DNA from: Brachyhypopomus gauderio
Lineage: Eukaryota; Chordata; Actinopteri; Gymnotiformes; Hypopomidae
Reading direction: 5' to 3'
DNA length: 64,000 bases
NCBI RefSeq assembly: GCF_052324685.1
Contig: NW_027506918.1
Location: 925,964 to 989,963, forward strand
Shown: in pieces, positions 1-10,207 of the stretch
Position numbering within the stretch: the stretch's first letter is position 1
Layout: each line of letters starts with the position of its first letter
Notes under the pieces: generated by a model
What the model was told of the DNA's origin: nothing
What the model saw: the letters and a program-made list of their open reading frames with translations, nothing else
Database searches by the model: none
Made by a program: the position numbers and the translations under genes

Positions 1-239
1 GTGTCAAGTGGCCTGAAGTGACTCTTTCATTTGGACAAATTCAGTAGTGTGTCAGATGGCAACTGAGGGTGCGTTTGCTGGTGGACACGTCCTGGGTGAC
101 AGTGGTTATCCACTCTGCACCTATTTACTTACTCCTGTCTTGAACCCCCACACAGAGGCTGAAGAGAACTACAACATGTCACACCGGAGAACGCACAGTG
201 TTGTGGAGCGAGCTTTGGGCACTTGGAAAATGTGTTTTC
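1..239 (+). pseudogene. HARBI1-like (PIF/Harbinger) transposase fragment, 5' part of a split copy
   Basis: The plus strand reads the GDSGYPL ... LLTPVLNP ... TEAEENYN ... RRT-SVVERALG block, which is the C-terminal part of the DDE_Tnp_4 nuclease of PIF/Harbinger transposases, including the region around the second and third catalytic acidic residues. The frame is open from about 47 until a LINE insertion at about 240. The continuation resumes at 3083. A parallel uninterrupted copy is at 13472-13950, which fixes the breakpoint. The element runs off the left edge of the window, so its N-terminal part is not visible. It is a dead transposon gene, not a host gene. Confidence 0.85.
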
Positions 240-373
240 TTTTTTTGTACCCATATGTTTATTAGTTTTCAGGGTTATAACACAACACAGATATACAATA
301 CCGCAGAACACCTGGCAAAAAATAAAGATTGGTATTTACAGAAGATAAATGACAAAAACTGTTTAACCCTTAA

Positions 374-2399
374 CCCTAGGATGCATAGGTGGGGTCAAAA
401 GTGACCCCAAGGGATGTTTTTCTTCAAAATCTCTGAAATGAAAAGTTTTTACACTTCAATATTCCAGGTATTCCTCATAAAACATGTTTGTGACTTGAGG
501 TCATTTGAATTTTTTTTTATGTTTTTATACATTTTAAGAAATTGCAGTTTTTGTATCACTACCCCAGTTTTCCATAAGTGGGGTCAAAAATGACCCCAAG
601 CATTTCGTACAGAATCTCAAGGCTTTGCTTTGGGAACTTTAGATTTTTAACAATTGTGACTGTCAGGATACAATTTCTGTCCCTCTTACACATCTGATGC
701 CTGCATTCCCACCACCAGGAGCATACATGTAAGTATTATTGTACTCGAATATAGTAACATGATTCGTCCTTGGGGTCAATCTGACCCCAGGGATATTTAC
801 CTCCAGAAAATGATTTACAGAACATTGTTGACCACTTTTATGGTACAGGCGCTTTGTTTATTTGTTAAATACATAAATAACCCCTTGAAAATCCGTGAGT
901 TGACCTGTCCTCTAGCGCCACCATCAGGTCAAACCTTTAAAATAGAATTTAAATTTTAATCTTAAATCTTGAATTTTTTATATATATCTTCTCAAATTTA
1001 CTTCTCAACATTAATGTTTTGTTTTGGTGATGATGGATAGGGCCTTTACTATAGCGCCACCAACAGAAAATAATAGATGTTTTTTTTTGTTTATTTGAGT
1101 GTGTTTTTTTTTGGGGGGGGGCAATTGTGAGCCAGAAAAAGGATAATAAGAACATGTCAAATACTAGTGAAAACATGGAATAGGTTTTTATGCCCACTGT
1201 AAACTTTAGCTCTATAGAGATATGAAGTATGAAAGTATGAAAACAACATGAAAATCCACCCATTTGCGAAACAGTGTGAACATGATAGTAGTCAAACATG
1301 AAATAGTTCTACTGTGGGAATTATCAAAGTATATCAGCAAAATATATCAACTCAGATCTATCAAGTGCACCTACAGGTGTGGTCATGTTAGATCACACAC
1401 ACTGATAGACAAGTTTTAACAGCTAAAACAGCTTGGGGTCAAATTGACCCCTGAGGACGACCTGCGTGCAATATGTGTTCAGCACATTGAAAAAATATTT
1501 TCATGACAATTTTATGCTTTATCACTTGTCCCCATCAAATTAGAAATTGTCATAAAATATGAAGCAAAAGAAAAAAGTCAACTACTATTTTTTTGAATGA
1601 TAAACATTCAGTGGGGACAAATTGACCTCAAGGACGATAAGAGGGGTATTATCATAATTTATCAACTCATTTGCCTTTTCTGTCATAGAGTAACATGTTG
1701 GTCAGCAAAGTAAACAGGTATTTAATAAAATTAATAGAAATAAAATACATGGACGTGTCTAAAATCCATCTTTGACGCACCAGTGCATCAATAGACCTGG
1801 GAGGGTTTTAACTAGCTAACTACAAAATAAGGTTAGTAGTAATGTTAGTACTGTGTTAGTTGGATTACTTAGCTAGCTACCATTACAGTAGATTAGTAAG
1901 TTAGCTGATATTACTGTGTTTGTTATGTAGAGACTCACTGTATTTATGGTTCCTTGTAATAAAAGCTAACCTGTTAGGTAACCAATTATATCATTATTAA
2001 ATGGGGGGCGTGTGTGTGTGTGCAGGCACACATGCATGTCTGTGCTTTTACTTACATATAAATGCACAGACATTTATCATGGCTACTCAGAGGCCTGCTA
2101 GGATACCCGGAGACCTTTCTGGAGATATGATCCTGAACGGATGGGATGAAGAGTCCATCGGTGGGATTGACTCAGAATCTGATATCTCAGATGTAGAGGA
2201 TCCAGAATATTGTTCATCTGGACATGTTTTGTTGACCCAAATATAATAAATATAATCACCTTTAACCAAAATTAAAAGCTTTTTTTTTATTCATTGCAAA
2301 AACACATTGATTCTAATTGGGGTCTATTTTGACCCCACCCATGGAAGTTAGGGGGTATTGGTCAGGTTGGTTGGTATTGGTCGTCCATGCATCCTAGGG
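374..2399 (+). mobile_element. Non-autonomous piggyBac element, TTAA target duplication
   Basis: A perfect 13-bp terminal inverted repeat, CCCTAGGATGCAT at 374-386 and ATGCATCCTAGGG at 2387-2399, is flanked on both sides by TTAA (370-373 and 2400-2403), the piggyBac target site. The interior is AT-rich and lacks a full transposase. It carries six copies of a palindrome of the form GGGGTCA-(3 or 4)-TGACCCC at about 391, 580, 772, 1435, 1612 and 2319, the last two imperfect. Only a short N-terminal transposase-like reading frame remains. Confidence 0.9.
2079..2246 (+). pseudogene. piggyBac transposase N-terminal remnant
   Basis: An ATG at 2079 opens a 55-codon acidic frame (MATQRPARIP, GWDEESIGG, SDISDVEDPEY) ending in TAA at 2244-2246, close to the right end of the piggyBac element. 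The acidic, serine-rich N terminus is typical of piggyBac transposases. The catalytic DDD domain that should follow is absent, so this is the leftover of an internal deletion. The position inside the element supports the call. The family assignment of the peptide itself is inference. Confidence 0.55.
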
Positions 2400-2514
2400 T
2401 TAAGAAAGCCTACCCCAGAATCAAACAACCCCCCTCCCGTCCCCACCAAGCAAAAAAGACAACAGCAACAGAAAAGTAATACAATAAAATAAATAAACGA
2501 ATAAGCAAAAATAA

Positions 2515-2572
2515 ATAAATAAATAATAATAATAATAATAATAAAAATAAAAATAAAAATAAAAATAAAAAA
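2515..2572. repeat. A/T simple repeats in the LINE 3' UTR
   Basis: Runs of AAT trinucleotides grade into AAAAAT pentamer/hexamer repeats inside the 3' UTR of the L1-like element. They produce low-complexity shadow reading frames that are not genes. Confidence 0.85.
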
Positions 2573-3082
2573 ATACAAAAGGTAGAATTCCAGTTACATA
2601 TCTATACTGCAGGTCATTGGACAAACAGATATAGCACAAATCTTATATTCCCCTCCATGGGGAGAATAGCTAAGAATATCTGGAACGTCATACCGGGAGG
2701 AAGTTCTGGTCATAAAGAACCGATAAAAAAGGGTCCCCATGTCTCCTGAAAAGATTGAAGAACCCCAGATTTAAAAGAGCGCATTTTCTCAAGGTAAATG
2801 TATCGAATCACCTCATGGAGTCACTGGTTGTGAGTAGGTGGAGAAGATTGCTTCCATTTGAAGAGAATAGTACGTCTGGCAAGCAGTGTGGTAAAAGCCA
2901 GGACGCGTCTTTCAGAGACGAGCATATTAGAGGTTTGCGGAATTCCAAATACAGCTGTCAATGGGTTCGGGGGCAGAGGGGTGTTGAAAACTTGGCCTAG
3001 TGTATCAAATACTTCCGTCCAAAACAATCCAAGCTGAGGGCAAGACCAAAACATATGAGGATGGTCAGGAAAATGGGTTTTC

Positions 3083-3310
3083 AGTGCCTTCACAAGTCAT
3101 CAGGGGGGCTTCTGTATTCACCAGCACGGAGCTGTGCCATAATAGTGTATGTGCTATGCTTCATAACATTGCAGTGCAGTCTGGCATACACGTTCCTGGT
3201 GAGGACATTGAGGAAGATGATGATGAGTGAGGAGAAGTTCACATTCCTGCAATCTTACCAGGAATTGGGAGAGAAGGACATTATCAGGCTGGCTTGGAAA
3301 CACGAATGCA
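3083..3310 (+). pseudogene. HARBI1-like transposase fragment, 3' part of the split copy
   Basis: This continues the transposase of 1-239 after the LINE insertion: LHKSSGGLLYSPA, AMLHNIAVQSGI and an acidic tail (EDIEEDDDE). At least one frameshift is present, because the SSGGLLYSPA segment and the MLHNIAVQ segment lie in different frames. The AATAAAATACGGGATACAG stretch that follows at about 3335 is shared with the second Harbinger copy at about 13960. Confidence 0.8.
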
Positions 3311-3559
3311 AATGATTAGGGCTGTTTTACTGAAAATAAAATACGGGATACAGTTTTTGGGATATGGGTTTTGTGACCCGTGTTTGTGTGTGTTGTTTCT
3401 TAGGAAATGAACAGACTCCAAGGAATTCATTGGGTACAAGTTATGCTTTTCAATGTGTTTAATTTGACTCCACTAATTAAATGCTACAATAATTAGGGAG
3501 GGAGGAATAAGGAAGGAGGATTTAAATAAATGAATGAGTTTGATTAGCTTTTTCTTTAT

Positions 3560-4080
3560 ACATCAGAGATCAGTAACTTCCATTTACATTCACTATGGTT
3601 ACATGGCAAAGTATGTTACCTTGTTCAGTGGGTAACATGATTGGCACAGAAATTGAGGGTCTGGATAACTGAAACTCGGCCATTGAGAGTTGTTGAGCAG
3701 GTGGAGGTGGGGTAGGTTACACAGGGGATGCAGGTGGAGGTGGGGTAGGTTGCATAGGAGATGCAGGTGGAGGTGGGGTAGGTTACACTGGGGATACAGG
3801 TGGAGGTGGGGTAGGTTACACAGGAGATGCAGGTGGAGGTGGGGTAGGTTAAACAGGGGATACAGGTGGAGGTGGGGTAGGTTAAACTGGAGATACAGGT
3901 GGAGGTGGGGTAGGTTAAACTGGGGATACAGGTGGAGGTGGGGTAGGTTAAACAGGGGATGCAGGTGGAGGTGGGGTAGGTTGCATAGGAGATGCAGGTG
4001 GAGGTGGGGTAGGTTAAACTGGGGATACAGGTGGAGGTGGGGTAGGTTAAACAGGGGATACAGGTGGAGGTGGGGTAGTC
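3560..4080 (-). repeat. Harbinger accessory-gene remnant with about 12 units of a 33-bp minisatellite
   Basis: Bases 3560-3695 match the 3' end of the minus-strand accessory gene in the second Harbinger copy (14304-14440). From about 3697 to 4077 follow about 12 units of a 33-bp repeat with core GGTGGAGGTGGGGTAGG. The exons between these two segments in the other copy are deleted here. On the minus strand the 33-bp unit encodes an 11-residue repeat (TYPTSTC-I/T-PC-V/L). Confidence 0.8.
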
Positions 4081-4083
4081 GGG

Positions 4084-4582
4084 GTCAATCTACAGTGGTG
4101 TAGTCCTAAAAAAATAATTGAGGGGTCGCGGCGAGTGTAAGTTGTTGAGCGTGAGGGGGGTTAGGGGTAAGTTGTTGACGGGGTGAATGTCCCCCCCGCG
4201 TCCACCCCCCCCACTACACCCCTGGGTTCAATTTGAGATGATGGAGATTTGCGTTTTAGCCAGCGCTCCATGTTTGTGTGACTGTGTATCAGTATCAGTG
4301 ATTGTGTTGGTTCTGATTTGACTGGGAGAAATGCCTCTAAATCAGAAGGTTCTCGTAGCTCTGTAGAGAGAGGAAGAGTGAGCGCACCGAGTGCAGCATC
4401 CAGTACGGAAGTCGGTCTGTCCGACTATCTGTCCGTCTCACAATACTAGATTATTCTTTTAGATAATAAAAAACTTAATTAACTTAAAAACTTAATTATA
4501 TTTATAAAGTCAAAAAATCATTTTTTACAGTGTATAATCTAATGTTCATTATTACATGTATGCAGAATAATTCAAGGCAACA
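4084..4582. other. 3' flank of gene A; a G-rich MITE-like block, otherwise nothing recognised
   Basis: Bases 4093-4225 begin CAGTGGTGTAG and end CTACACCCCTG, an imperfect inverted pair resembling hAT-type termini. No clean 8-bp target duplication is seen, so the class is uncertain. The remainder to 4582 is AT-rich 3' flanking DNA of gene A with no open frame. Confidence 0.4.
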
Positions 4583-5121
4583 TTAACTTTGCTGTTCCAC
4601 AGTTACTGATATCTTTGCTGGTAAGATCCTCATAGGGGAGGAACTGTAATTATAGAATAAAGGGAAAACAGTGTCAGTAAAAGTGTGTGTTATAGTGCAC
4701 AGGTGTGAACTGGTTAGAATATCAGTGAATGTCACTTTCCCCCTGTCCCAGTCCAGCTGAACTCTGACCCTCTGCACTTTCTCTGTAGGTGTGAAGTCGT
4801 GATATGGCTGTCCTGGGCAGTATGTACGATAAGTGCCCATTAGGTTCAGCAGACTCCACACTGAATCCCAGAACCTCCCTCCCTTTCTACATTCAGACTC
4901 TCTAATTACACCCAGTATCCAGTCATCACTGTCTCCAACATCAACATCCCAGCAGTGTGTCCCTGAGTTAAAGCCCTCAGAGCCCAGGACACACTCCCAC
5001 TCATCAAATCTCTCTGGATTATCAGGAAGCAGTGATTTCTGTGGTCTGCGTTCTACAGTAGTGAGATCATCAGACAGGTGGAGGTGTGGATGTGCAGTGT
5101 TGGGGTCCAGAGTAACAGGGT
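4583..5121 (-). CDS. Gene A exon 6: PRY-SPRY (B30.2) domain
   Basis: The exon starts after a CCTCAG acceptor and runs 539 nt to TAA. It shows the three signature motifs LDPNTA (PRY), WDVDVGD and [10 protein letters not shown]. It is the shortest B30.2 exon of the four. Relative to B, C and D it lacks two codons in the variable loop after VWSL, where the others read a G-x-YWT-x-C segment and A reads GTYRTYC. This loop is usually target-facing in B30.2 domains, so the change is likely to affect specificity (inference). Confidence 0.92.
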
Positions 5122-8100
5122 CTGAGGAGAGAGAACAGAATGAATCATCATGTTCTTCATGTGTTTATGTGATGAGGTCACATCTACAGACTGCAGGCCC
5201 TTTACTCTGAGTGAAATGCTGCAGTAGGTTGATAAGAGGGAAGTGATGGTGATGTTGTGTGTTCACCACACACCCCTGCAGTACTTGTGTGCTTGTTGTT
5301 TTGACACTTGAAACTTTTATTCATTAATATATTTCTACATATCTTGTATTCATTATTTGAGTATCACATGTGACACTTAACTAGTGCAGTGTTACTGTTA
5401 CACTGAGTGTCACACTGCATGTGTGTATTATTAGTGTGTGTGTACTGAAGTGTGTGTGTGTCCTCATTAGTGGGTGGATACCGTTACAATTCCCCCACTA
5501 AAGGGCGCTACTCCCAGAGTGACTAACACCAGTGGACTGTCCCCAGACTGAAGGACGGGACCAGAGGACGAGGACCACAGTGTCCAGACCCCCCAGGAGC
5601 AGATCCTCCAGGGAGGAGTCCACCGACGTGCAGGCATGAAAATGGGTCAGGGGTTAAAAAGGTGAGAAGACCGGGGGGCGGGGCATGTGACGTCATGGGG
5701 ATACGGCGACGGGGCGTTGACGTGGGGGGCATTGACATGTGACGTCATGAGGATACGGCGACGGGGGGGGGTGGCTGCTGGTGTACGGGCATACAGCGAC
5801 AGGTGATGCCAAATATTACGGAGCCCGTAAGGTGACATCATGTAAAAAATATAATAACACGTGGCCACGACTTACTAACGCGTGCAAACGAGATAATTAA
5901 CGCATGCGAACAAGATAATTAAGTATTACTTTATATAAAGCCAGGTTTACCTTCATTGGGCAGTCAGTTCGCGAACATCCCTGGGAAAAATAAACTTTGT
6001 TGCCGCGTGTGAAAGGCGACATTAGTATCTCGTTCCCACGCGTTAATAAGTCGTGGCCACGCGTTATTATTTTTTACGTGATGTCACCTTACGGGCTCCG
6101 TAAAATATAGTAAAATCCATTAAAAAAATGTTTTGACTGTCTTGTCAGTGGATTCAATATACGAGCCAGATCCGTAAATGCGAGAAGCTGTTTTCGCCAT
6201 TCCGGATGGCTTAGTCAAAACCATTACGTCTTAATGAACCAATAAATACGGCGAAAATGAGTGTAAAAATACCACGGTTCATGTGTTTTTATTTTCTAAC
6301 ATGGGCTAAAGCACAGGGTAGACTCAAACGACAAGCGTTTACAACTTCATCTTCAACCTTTTCAGCCCTGGCGCGAATGTTATCCTCACACGTCCCTGGA
6401 TTCACCAGTTACAACTACAGACACACTAGAAAAAAAATCTTGTTTCTCATTTTATGTCGCCGTTAACTACACGGGGTTGACGCGAACTTAGTATGCCCAT
6501 CTACCTATTTATCACAAGAGCTTGTGGCTTTTTCTGACAGTGTTCAACGCTGTAGTGAACGGCAGTAACTTTGTTTTACCGCAAAATATGCAAACGATTG
6601 AAACCATTAATAACCCAATTAAATCCACTGGGAAATGTACGATCTGGTAAATGTAGTGGTAAATGTACGCTCTTCTGACTTGTCCGCGGTGTAGCACTAG
6701 GTCCTACTTCTCGTCCTGCTTAGCAGTAAATGAATAACATGAACGTTCGTACGATTGAACGCTATTTGGCCTCCATGAAGGTTCTGGGCGGAAACTGCTG
6801 GAATTGCCGATTTCGGAAGTGCTCTGTTTGCTTATTAAGTCAATATGATAATTAAAATATATACATATAAACTCCCGACCCCCGACCCCCCCCCCCCAAA
6901 AAAAAAAAAAAAACTCCTCGGATCTACACGATTCACGTAGGTCACCCTTTTCGACTTCAAAACGGCGAATTTCGCCGAAAGGTGACAGATTTTCATGCCT
7001 GGACGTGCTACAACTACAACACCCTCACCAGGACAACAGGGGGCGACACACACAACAACAAGGACAGACACAGTGACACAGAAAGACAAACACAGTGATG
7101 TGGAGACAACAACACCAAGGAAAACTCAGGTACTGACACAAACATGGTGTCAGGGACACAGACAGGGACATGGACAGACACTAAGATGGTGACAGGGATA
7201 CACACCGACAGGGACAGACAAACAGACAAGGGAGGGTCCTGGCTGACATGAAGGGAACCTGTTGGTCCCTGGGGGGCGCCGACCCACAGAGGCTGGAGCA
7301 GGGGGTGTCTGCTTGGGCTCAGCTGGACTCTGGGCTGTGGGGAGGTGGAGATGTGTCTGGGTGTTTGGAGTGGTGTGTCCTGTTCCTGGAACAGTGTGGG
7401 TGTAGAACCTTCTCCACCTCCATCTGTGACTCAGCACTGCTAGTATCTCCAACTTCACAAAGTGGGTGGTGTGTAGAAGGGGAGAGTGGGTGGTGTGTAG
7501 AGGGGGAGAGAGTGGGTGGTGTGTAGAGGGGGAGAGAGTGGGTGGTGTGTAGAGGGGGAGAGAGTGGGTGGTGTGTAGAGGGGGAGAGTGGGTGGTGTAG
7601 AGGTGGAGAGTGGGTGGTGTAGAGGTGGAGAGTGGGTGGTGTAGAGGTGGAAAGTGGGTGGTGTGTAGAAGGGGAGAGTGGGTGGTGTGTAGAAGGGGAG
7701 AGTGGGTGGTGTGTAGAAGGGGAGAGTGGGTGGTGTGTAGAAGGGGAGAGTGGGTGGTGTGTAGAGGTGGAGAGTGGGTGGTGTGTAGAGGTGGAGAGTG
7801 GGTGGTGTGTAGAGGGGGAGAGTGGGTGGTGTGTAGAGGGGGAGAGTGGGTGGTGTGTAGAGGGGGAGAGTGGGTGGTGTGTAGAGGGGGAGAGTGGGTG
7901 GTGTGTAGAGGGGGAGAGTGGGTGGTGTGTAGAGGGGGAGAGTGGGTGGTGTGTAGAGGTGGAGAGTGGGTGGTGTAGATCTCCTCATGGACTGACTGTC
8001 TCTCCTCAGACCAGCAGTCAACTGGTCGTCCCCCTCACTGTTTATATTAATACAGCCTTTAATACTGGAATAGTTCATGTACCAAACACACAATGTTAAT

Positions 8101-8759
8101 GTTTCTCTCTCTATAGAGTTCTAATTGTGAGGAGAACAGAATTACTCTAATTAATCAAAGAACACCAAAACTCACAGTACTGGAGAATCTTCTGCATTCT
8201 CTCCCAGACTCTGAACTTCAGGTTGGAAAGATGTTTTGCTACATTGATCAGAGCTCCTGACACCTTCTTATGTTGTTTTGGGGTGTGATGAACTCTGGAA
8301 GTGTATAAAGCTGTATTATCATAATATTTTAGCATATATCATTCTAATTATTTAACATTTAAATTAACACATGAAAAAAATTTCACATGAAATGTACAAA
8401 GCTGTATTATTATCTTTCATTAAACATATCAGTGTATCTAACCACGTTTTGCACATAATCAGTATCAAAAATGTATTTATATTTTCTTAAATACCGTCTT
8501 CATATATCATGTTTCTGAAATAACAGAGACCACATACTGAAGATTTGAATGTATGAGAACAATTTCACAAACACAATGTGTAACACAATATATCAAACAG
8601 AAATAATATTCACTTACTGTTTCAGTGTGGACGACACGTTCTGAGAAGGAAACAGAGGAACAAACACAGAAAGTGAAATCAAATTTTAGTCATTTTGTTT
8701 ATATAAGGGTCAAACATGCATCTTCCTTATATGATAACATCAATGTGTCTAAAGACCCT

Positions 8760-8790
<31 letters not shown>

Positions 8791-8816
8791 AAACAAATGT
8801 CAAAACATTTTACTTA

Positions 8817-8858
<42 letters not shown>

Positions 8859-10207
8859 TGAGAGAGTGAGTGAGAGAGAGAGTGAGTGAGAGAGAGTGAG
8901 AGAGTGAGAGAGTGAGAGAGTGAGAGAGTGAGAGAGTGAGAGAGTGAGAGAGTGAGAGAGTGAGAGAGTGAGAGAGTGAGAGAGTGAGAGAGAGAGAGAG
9001 AGATACAGACTGAGTGATTCTTACTAGTAAGAACGGGATGTTCTCAGCTTCCATCTCCTTCTCTGTGTTTCTGATTTGATCTGAAAGAGTTGCTATTTCT
9101 CCACTCATCTCCTCAATCTTCCTCCTCATCATGTGACTCTTCTGCTCCTCTTCCTCCTTCAGTGCAGCTATTCTTGCTGCTTCTTCATCTCTTAGAAACT
9201 GGTGGATCTTCTCAAACTCCTCCTTTATCTGCCTCTCTGTGTGCTGGGCCTGATACTGGAATGGGAGATGATGAGGAAATATAAACTGTCCAAATGTGTG
9301 TGTTTCATTATGGTGTACGTGGACAGTGATCACAGCACCATTCAGAACTCAGAGTGACCTTTCACCTTAATGTGTGCTGCTGTTTTCTCACAGACTTGTT
9401 TATGTTCCTCTAAGACCTTCAGATGCTGCTGTAGAGACTTCAGTGAGGTCTTGAGTTTGTTCTGTAAAATACGGGTTTAGTAGAGGACAGTGTGAGTCTT
9501 ACAGGACTCATCACTGTATCTGTATAGATGTGCTGGAGATTTCAGAGATTATAACAACTGGACAGAATGGCATGTTTACTATGATTCCTTTTCATCCTTT
9601 TACCGTCAAATGGAGATGTTTGATATATTGTAGCCGGTTGTATAACCAATGTTTTAATTCTATTATTTTTCAATGTGAATGAAGGTCTGATTTAGTTGTC
9701 GGAAATCTCATCATCTGAGAAATTCTATCTAGAATTTCATGATAATTGTGAACACTGGAAAAACATTTAAAAACAATTAAATAAGAAGTGTACATTTCAT
9801 ACCTTAAAGTCACACACAGCTTCCTCTACTGGACAGCAGTCATGAGTTTTATGTGCCTTTGAAATCTGACACACCAAACACACAGGCTGTTGGTCCTCCA
9901 GACAGAAGACTTTGAGTTTCTCATTGTGCAGACTGCAGAGAACCTCAGACCCTGCTGAAGATCTCTGAATCCTGCTGGCTTGAAATGCCTCACACAAGTT
10001 CTTTAGGACAAGATTACAGGGAGGTTCGTCTCTTGAAGATCTTCTCCTACAAACTGGACATTCTTGAGATCCCTTGGTTTCCCAGAACTGCTGCAGACAG
10101 GTTTTACACACACTGTGGCTACATGACAGTATAACAGGATCCCTGAAGATGTCACAGCACACAGGACATGAAAACTCTTCTTCTGACAGAGGGATTGTAG
10201 CAGCCAT
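4583..10207 (-). CDS. Gene A: TRIM35-like E3 ubiquitin ligase, six exons, complete
   Basis: The exons on the minus strand are 10207-9803, 9461-9366, 9255-9025, 8640-8618, 8294-8176 and 5121-4583. All introns are GT-AG and the phases join, giving 470 aa ending ...VTVEQQS. The order is C3HC4 RING (residues about 14-55), B-box 2 (about 91-130), coiled coil (about 135-245) and PRY-SPRY/B30.2 (about 293-470). The family transfers ubiquitin through the RING and binds targets through B30.2. Fish members are mostly cytoplasmic antiviral or regulatory proteins. ATG at 10207 was chosen because it has a purine at -3 and G at +4; the open frame upstream has only a TTG. Intron 5 (3.05 kb) holds a 1.37-kb transposon and the 24-bp minisatellite. 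The individual orthologue cannot be named. Confidence 0.9.
5631..7001. mobile_element. 1.37-kb DNA element in intron 5 of gene A
   Basis: The ends are CAGGCATGAAAAT and ATTTTCATGCCTG, flanked by the 6-bp duplication GACGTG at 5625-5630 and 7002-7007. Gene C shows the uninterrupted site at about 43431-43445, which confirms the insertion. Only a 69-codon frame (6257-6466) without known domains is present, so it is non-autonomous. Homopolymer C and A runs lie at 6888-6913. The superfamily is not certain; a 6-bp duplication is unusual for hAT. Confidence 0.8.
5817..6102. mobile_element. 286-bp palindromic MITE nested in the 1.37-kb element
   Basis: Inverted ends of about 66 bp begin TACGGAGCCCGTAAGGTGAC and close with the reverse complement at 6102. 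The repeat AAATAT flanks it at 5811-5816 and 6103-6108. The interior contains ACGCGT-type motifs and no reading frame. An identical-length copy is at 55480-55765. Confidence 0.75.
7008..7461. other. Intron 5 of gene A, conserved GACA-rich segment
   Basis: This segment is rich in GACA and GACACA and is shared almost base for base with introns of C (43446-43880) and D (56666-57110). The overlapping open frames here are low-complexity shadows. No coding feature is supported. Confidence 0.6.
7462..7978. repeat. 24-bp intronic minisatellite, gene A (about 21 units)
   Basis: Tandem units with core GGTGGTGTGTAGAGG followed by TGGAGAGTG, mostly 24 bp with 21- and 26-bp variants; the AGAAGG, AGAGGT and AGAGGG variants alternate in blocks. 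Because 24 is divisible by three, all frames stay open and give spurious ORFs (VCRGGEWV on plus, LYTPPTLP on minus). It lies about 200 nt downstream of the exon-5 donor of gene A. Confidence 0.95.
8757..9003. repeat. CA/TG and GTGAGAGA microsatellites in intron 3
   Basis: (CA)n at 8758-8784, (TG)n at 8819-8852 and a long GTGAGAGA/GAGA tract at 8852-9003. The tract ends only about 20 nt from the exon-3 donor. Genes B and C have CA/TG tracts at the same place but much shorter GA tracts. Confidence 0.95.
9025..9461 (-). CDS. Gene A exons 3 and 2: coiled-coil region
   Basis: Exon 2 (9461-9366, 96 nt) and exon 3 (9255-9025, 231 nt) are both phase 0. They encode a heptad-rich helix starting [16 protein letters not shown] and continuing [27 protein letters not shown] and [12 protein letters not shown] up to FLL. 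TRIM coiled coils mediate antiparallel dimerisation and position the RING and B30.2 domains. The 32-codon exon 2 is a hallmark of this TRIM class. Confidence 0.9.
9803..10207 (-). CDS. Gene A exon 1: RING and B-box 2
   Basis: 135 codons from [12 protein letters not shown]. The RING ligands are visible as [13 protein letters not shown] and CPVC (C3HC4). The B-box ligands are in CSLH, FCLEDQQ, CLVC and the HKTHDC end. The exon ends at AAG followed by GTATGA, phase 0. All zinc ligands are intact, so the E3 module is predicted to be functional. Confidence 0.93.

Larger units (their letters stand above)
240..3067 (-). mobile_element. 5'-truncated L1-like LINE inserted in the Harbinger copy
   Basis: Read on the minus strand, the right part (about 3067 to 2750) encodes the C-terminal end of an L1-type ORF2 (HMFWSCPQL, FWTEVFDTL, LLARRTILFKWK). 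It is followed by a 3' UTR with simple A/T repeats, an AATAAA at about 255-265 and an A-rich tail (ACAAAAAAAG) at the left end. The insertion is bounded by a 15-bp direct repeat, GGAAAATGTGTTTTC at 225-239 and GGAAAATGGGTTTTC at 3068-3082 (one mismatch), as expected for target-primed reverse transcription. The body is interrupted by a piggyBac element at 374-2399. Confidence 0.8.

Noticed and set aside
7455..8093. 212-codon minus-strand ORF of LYTPPTLP repeats
   Set aside because: It is the other strand of the gene A minisatellite, not an exon; it lacks splice context and domains.
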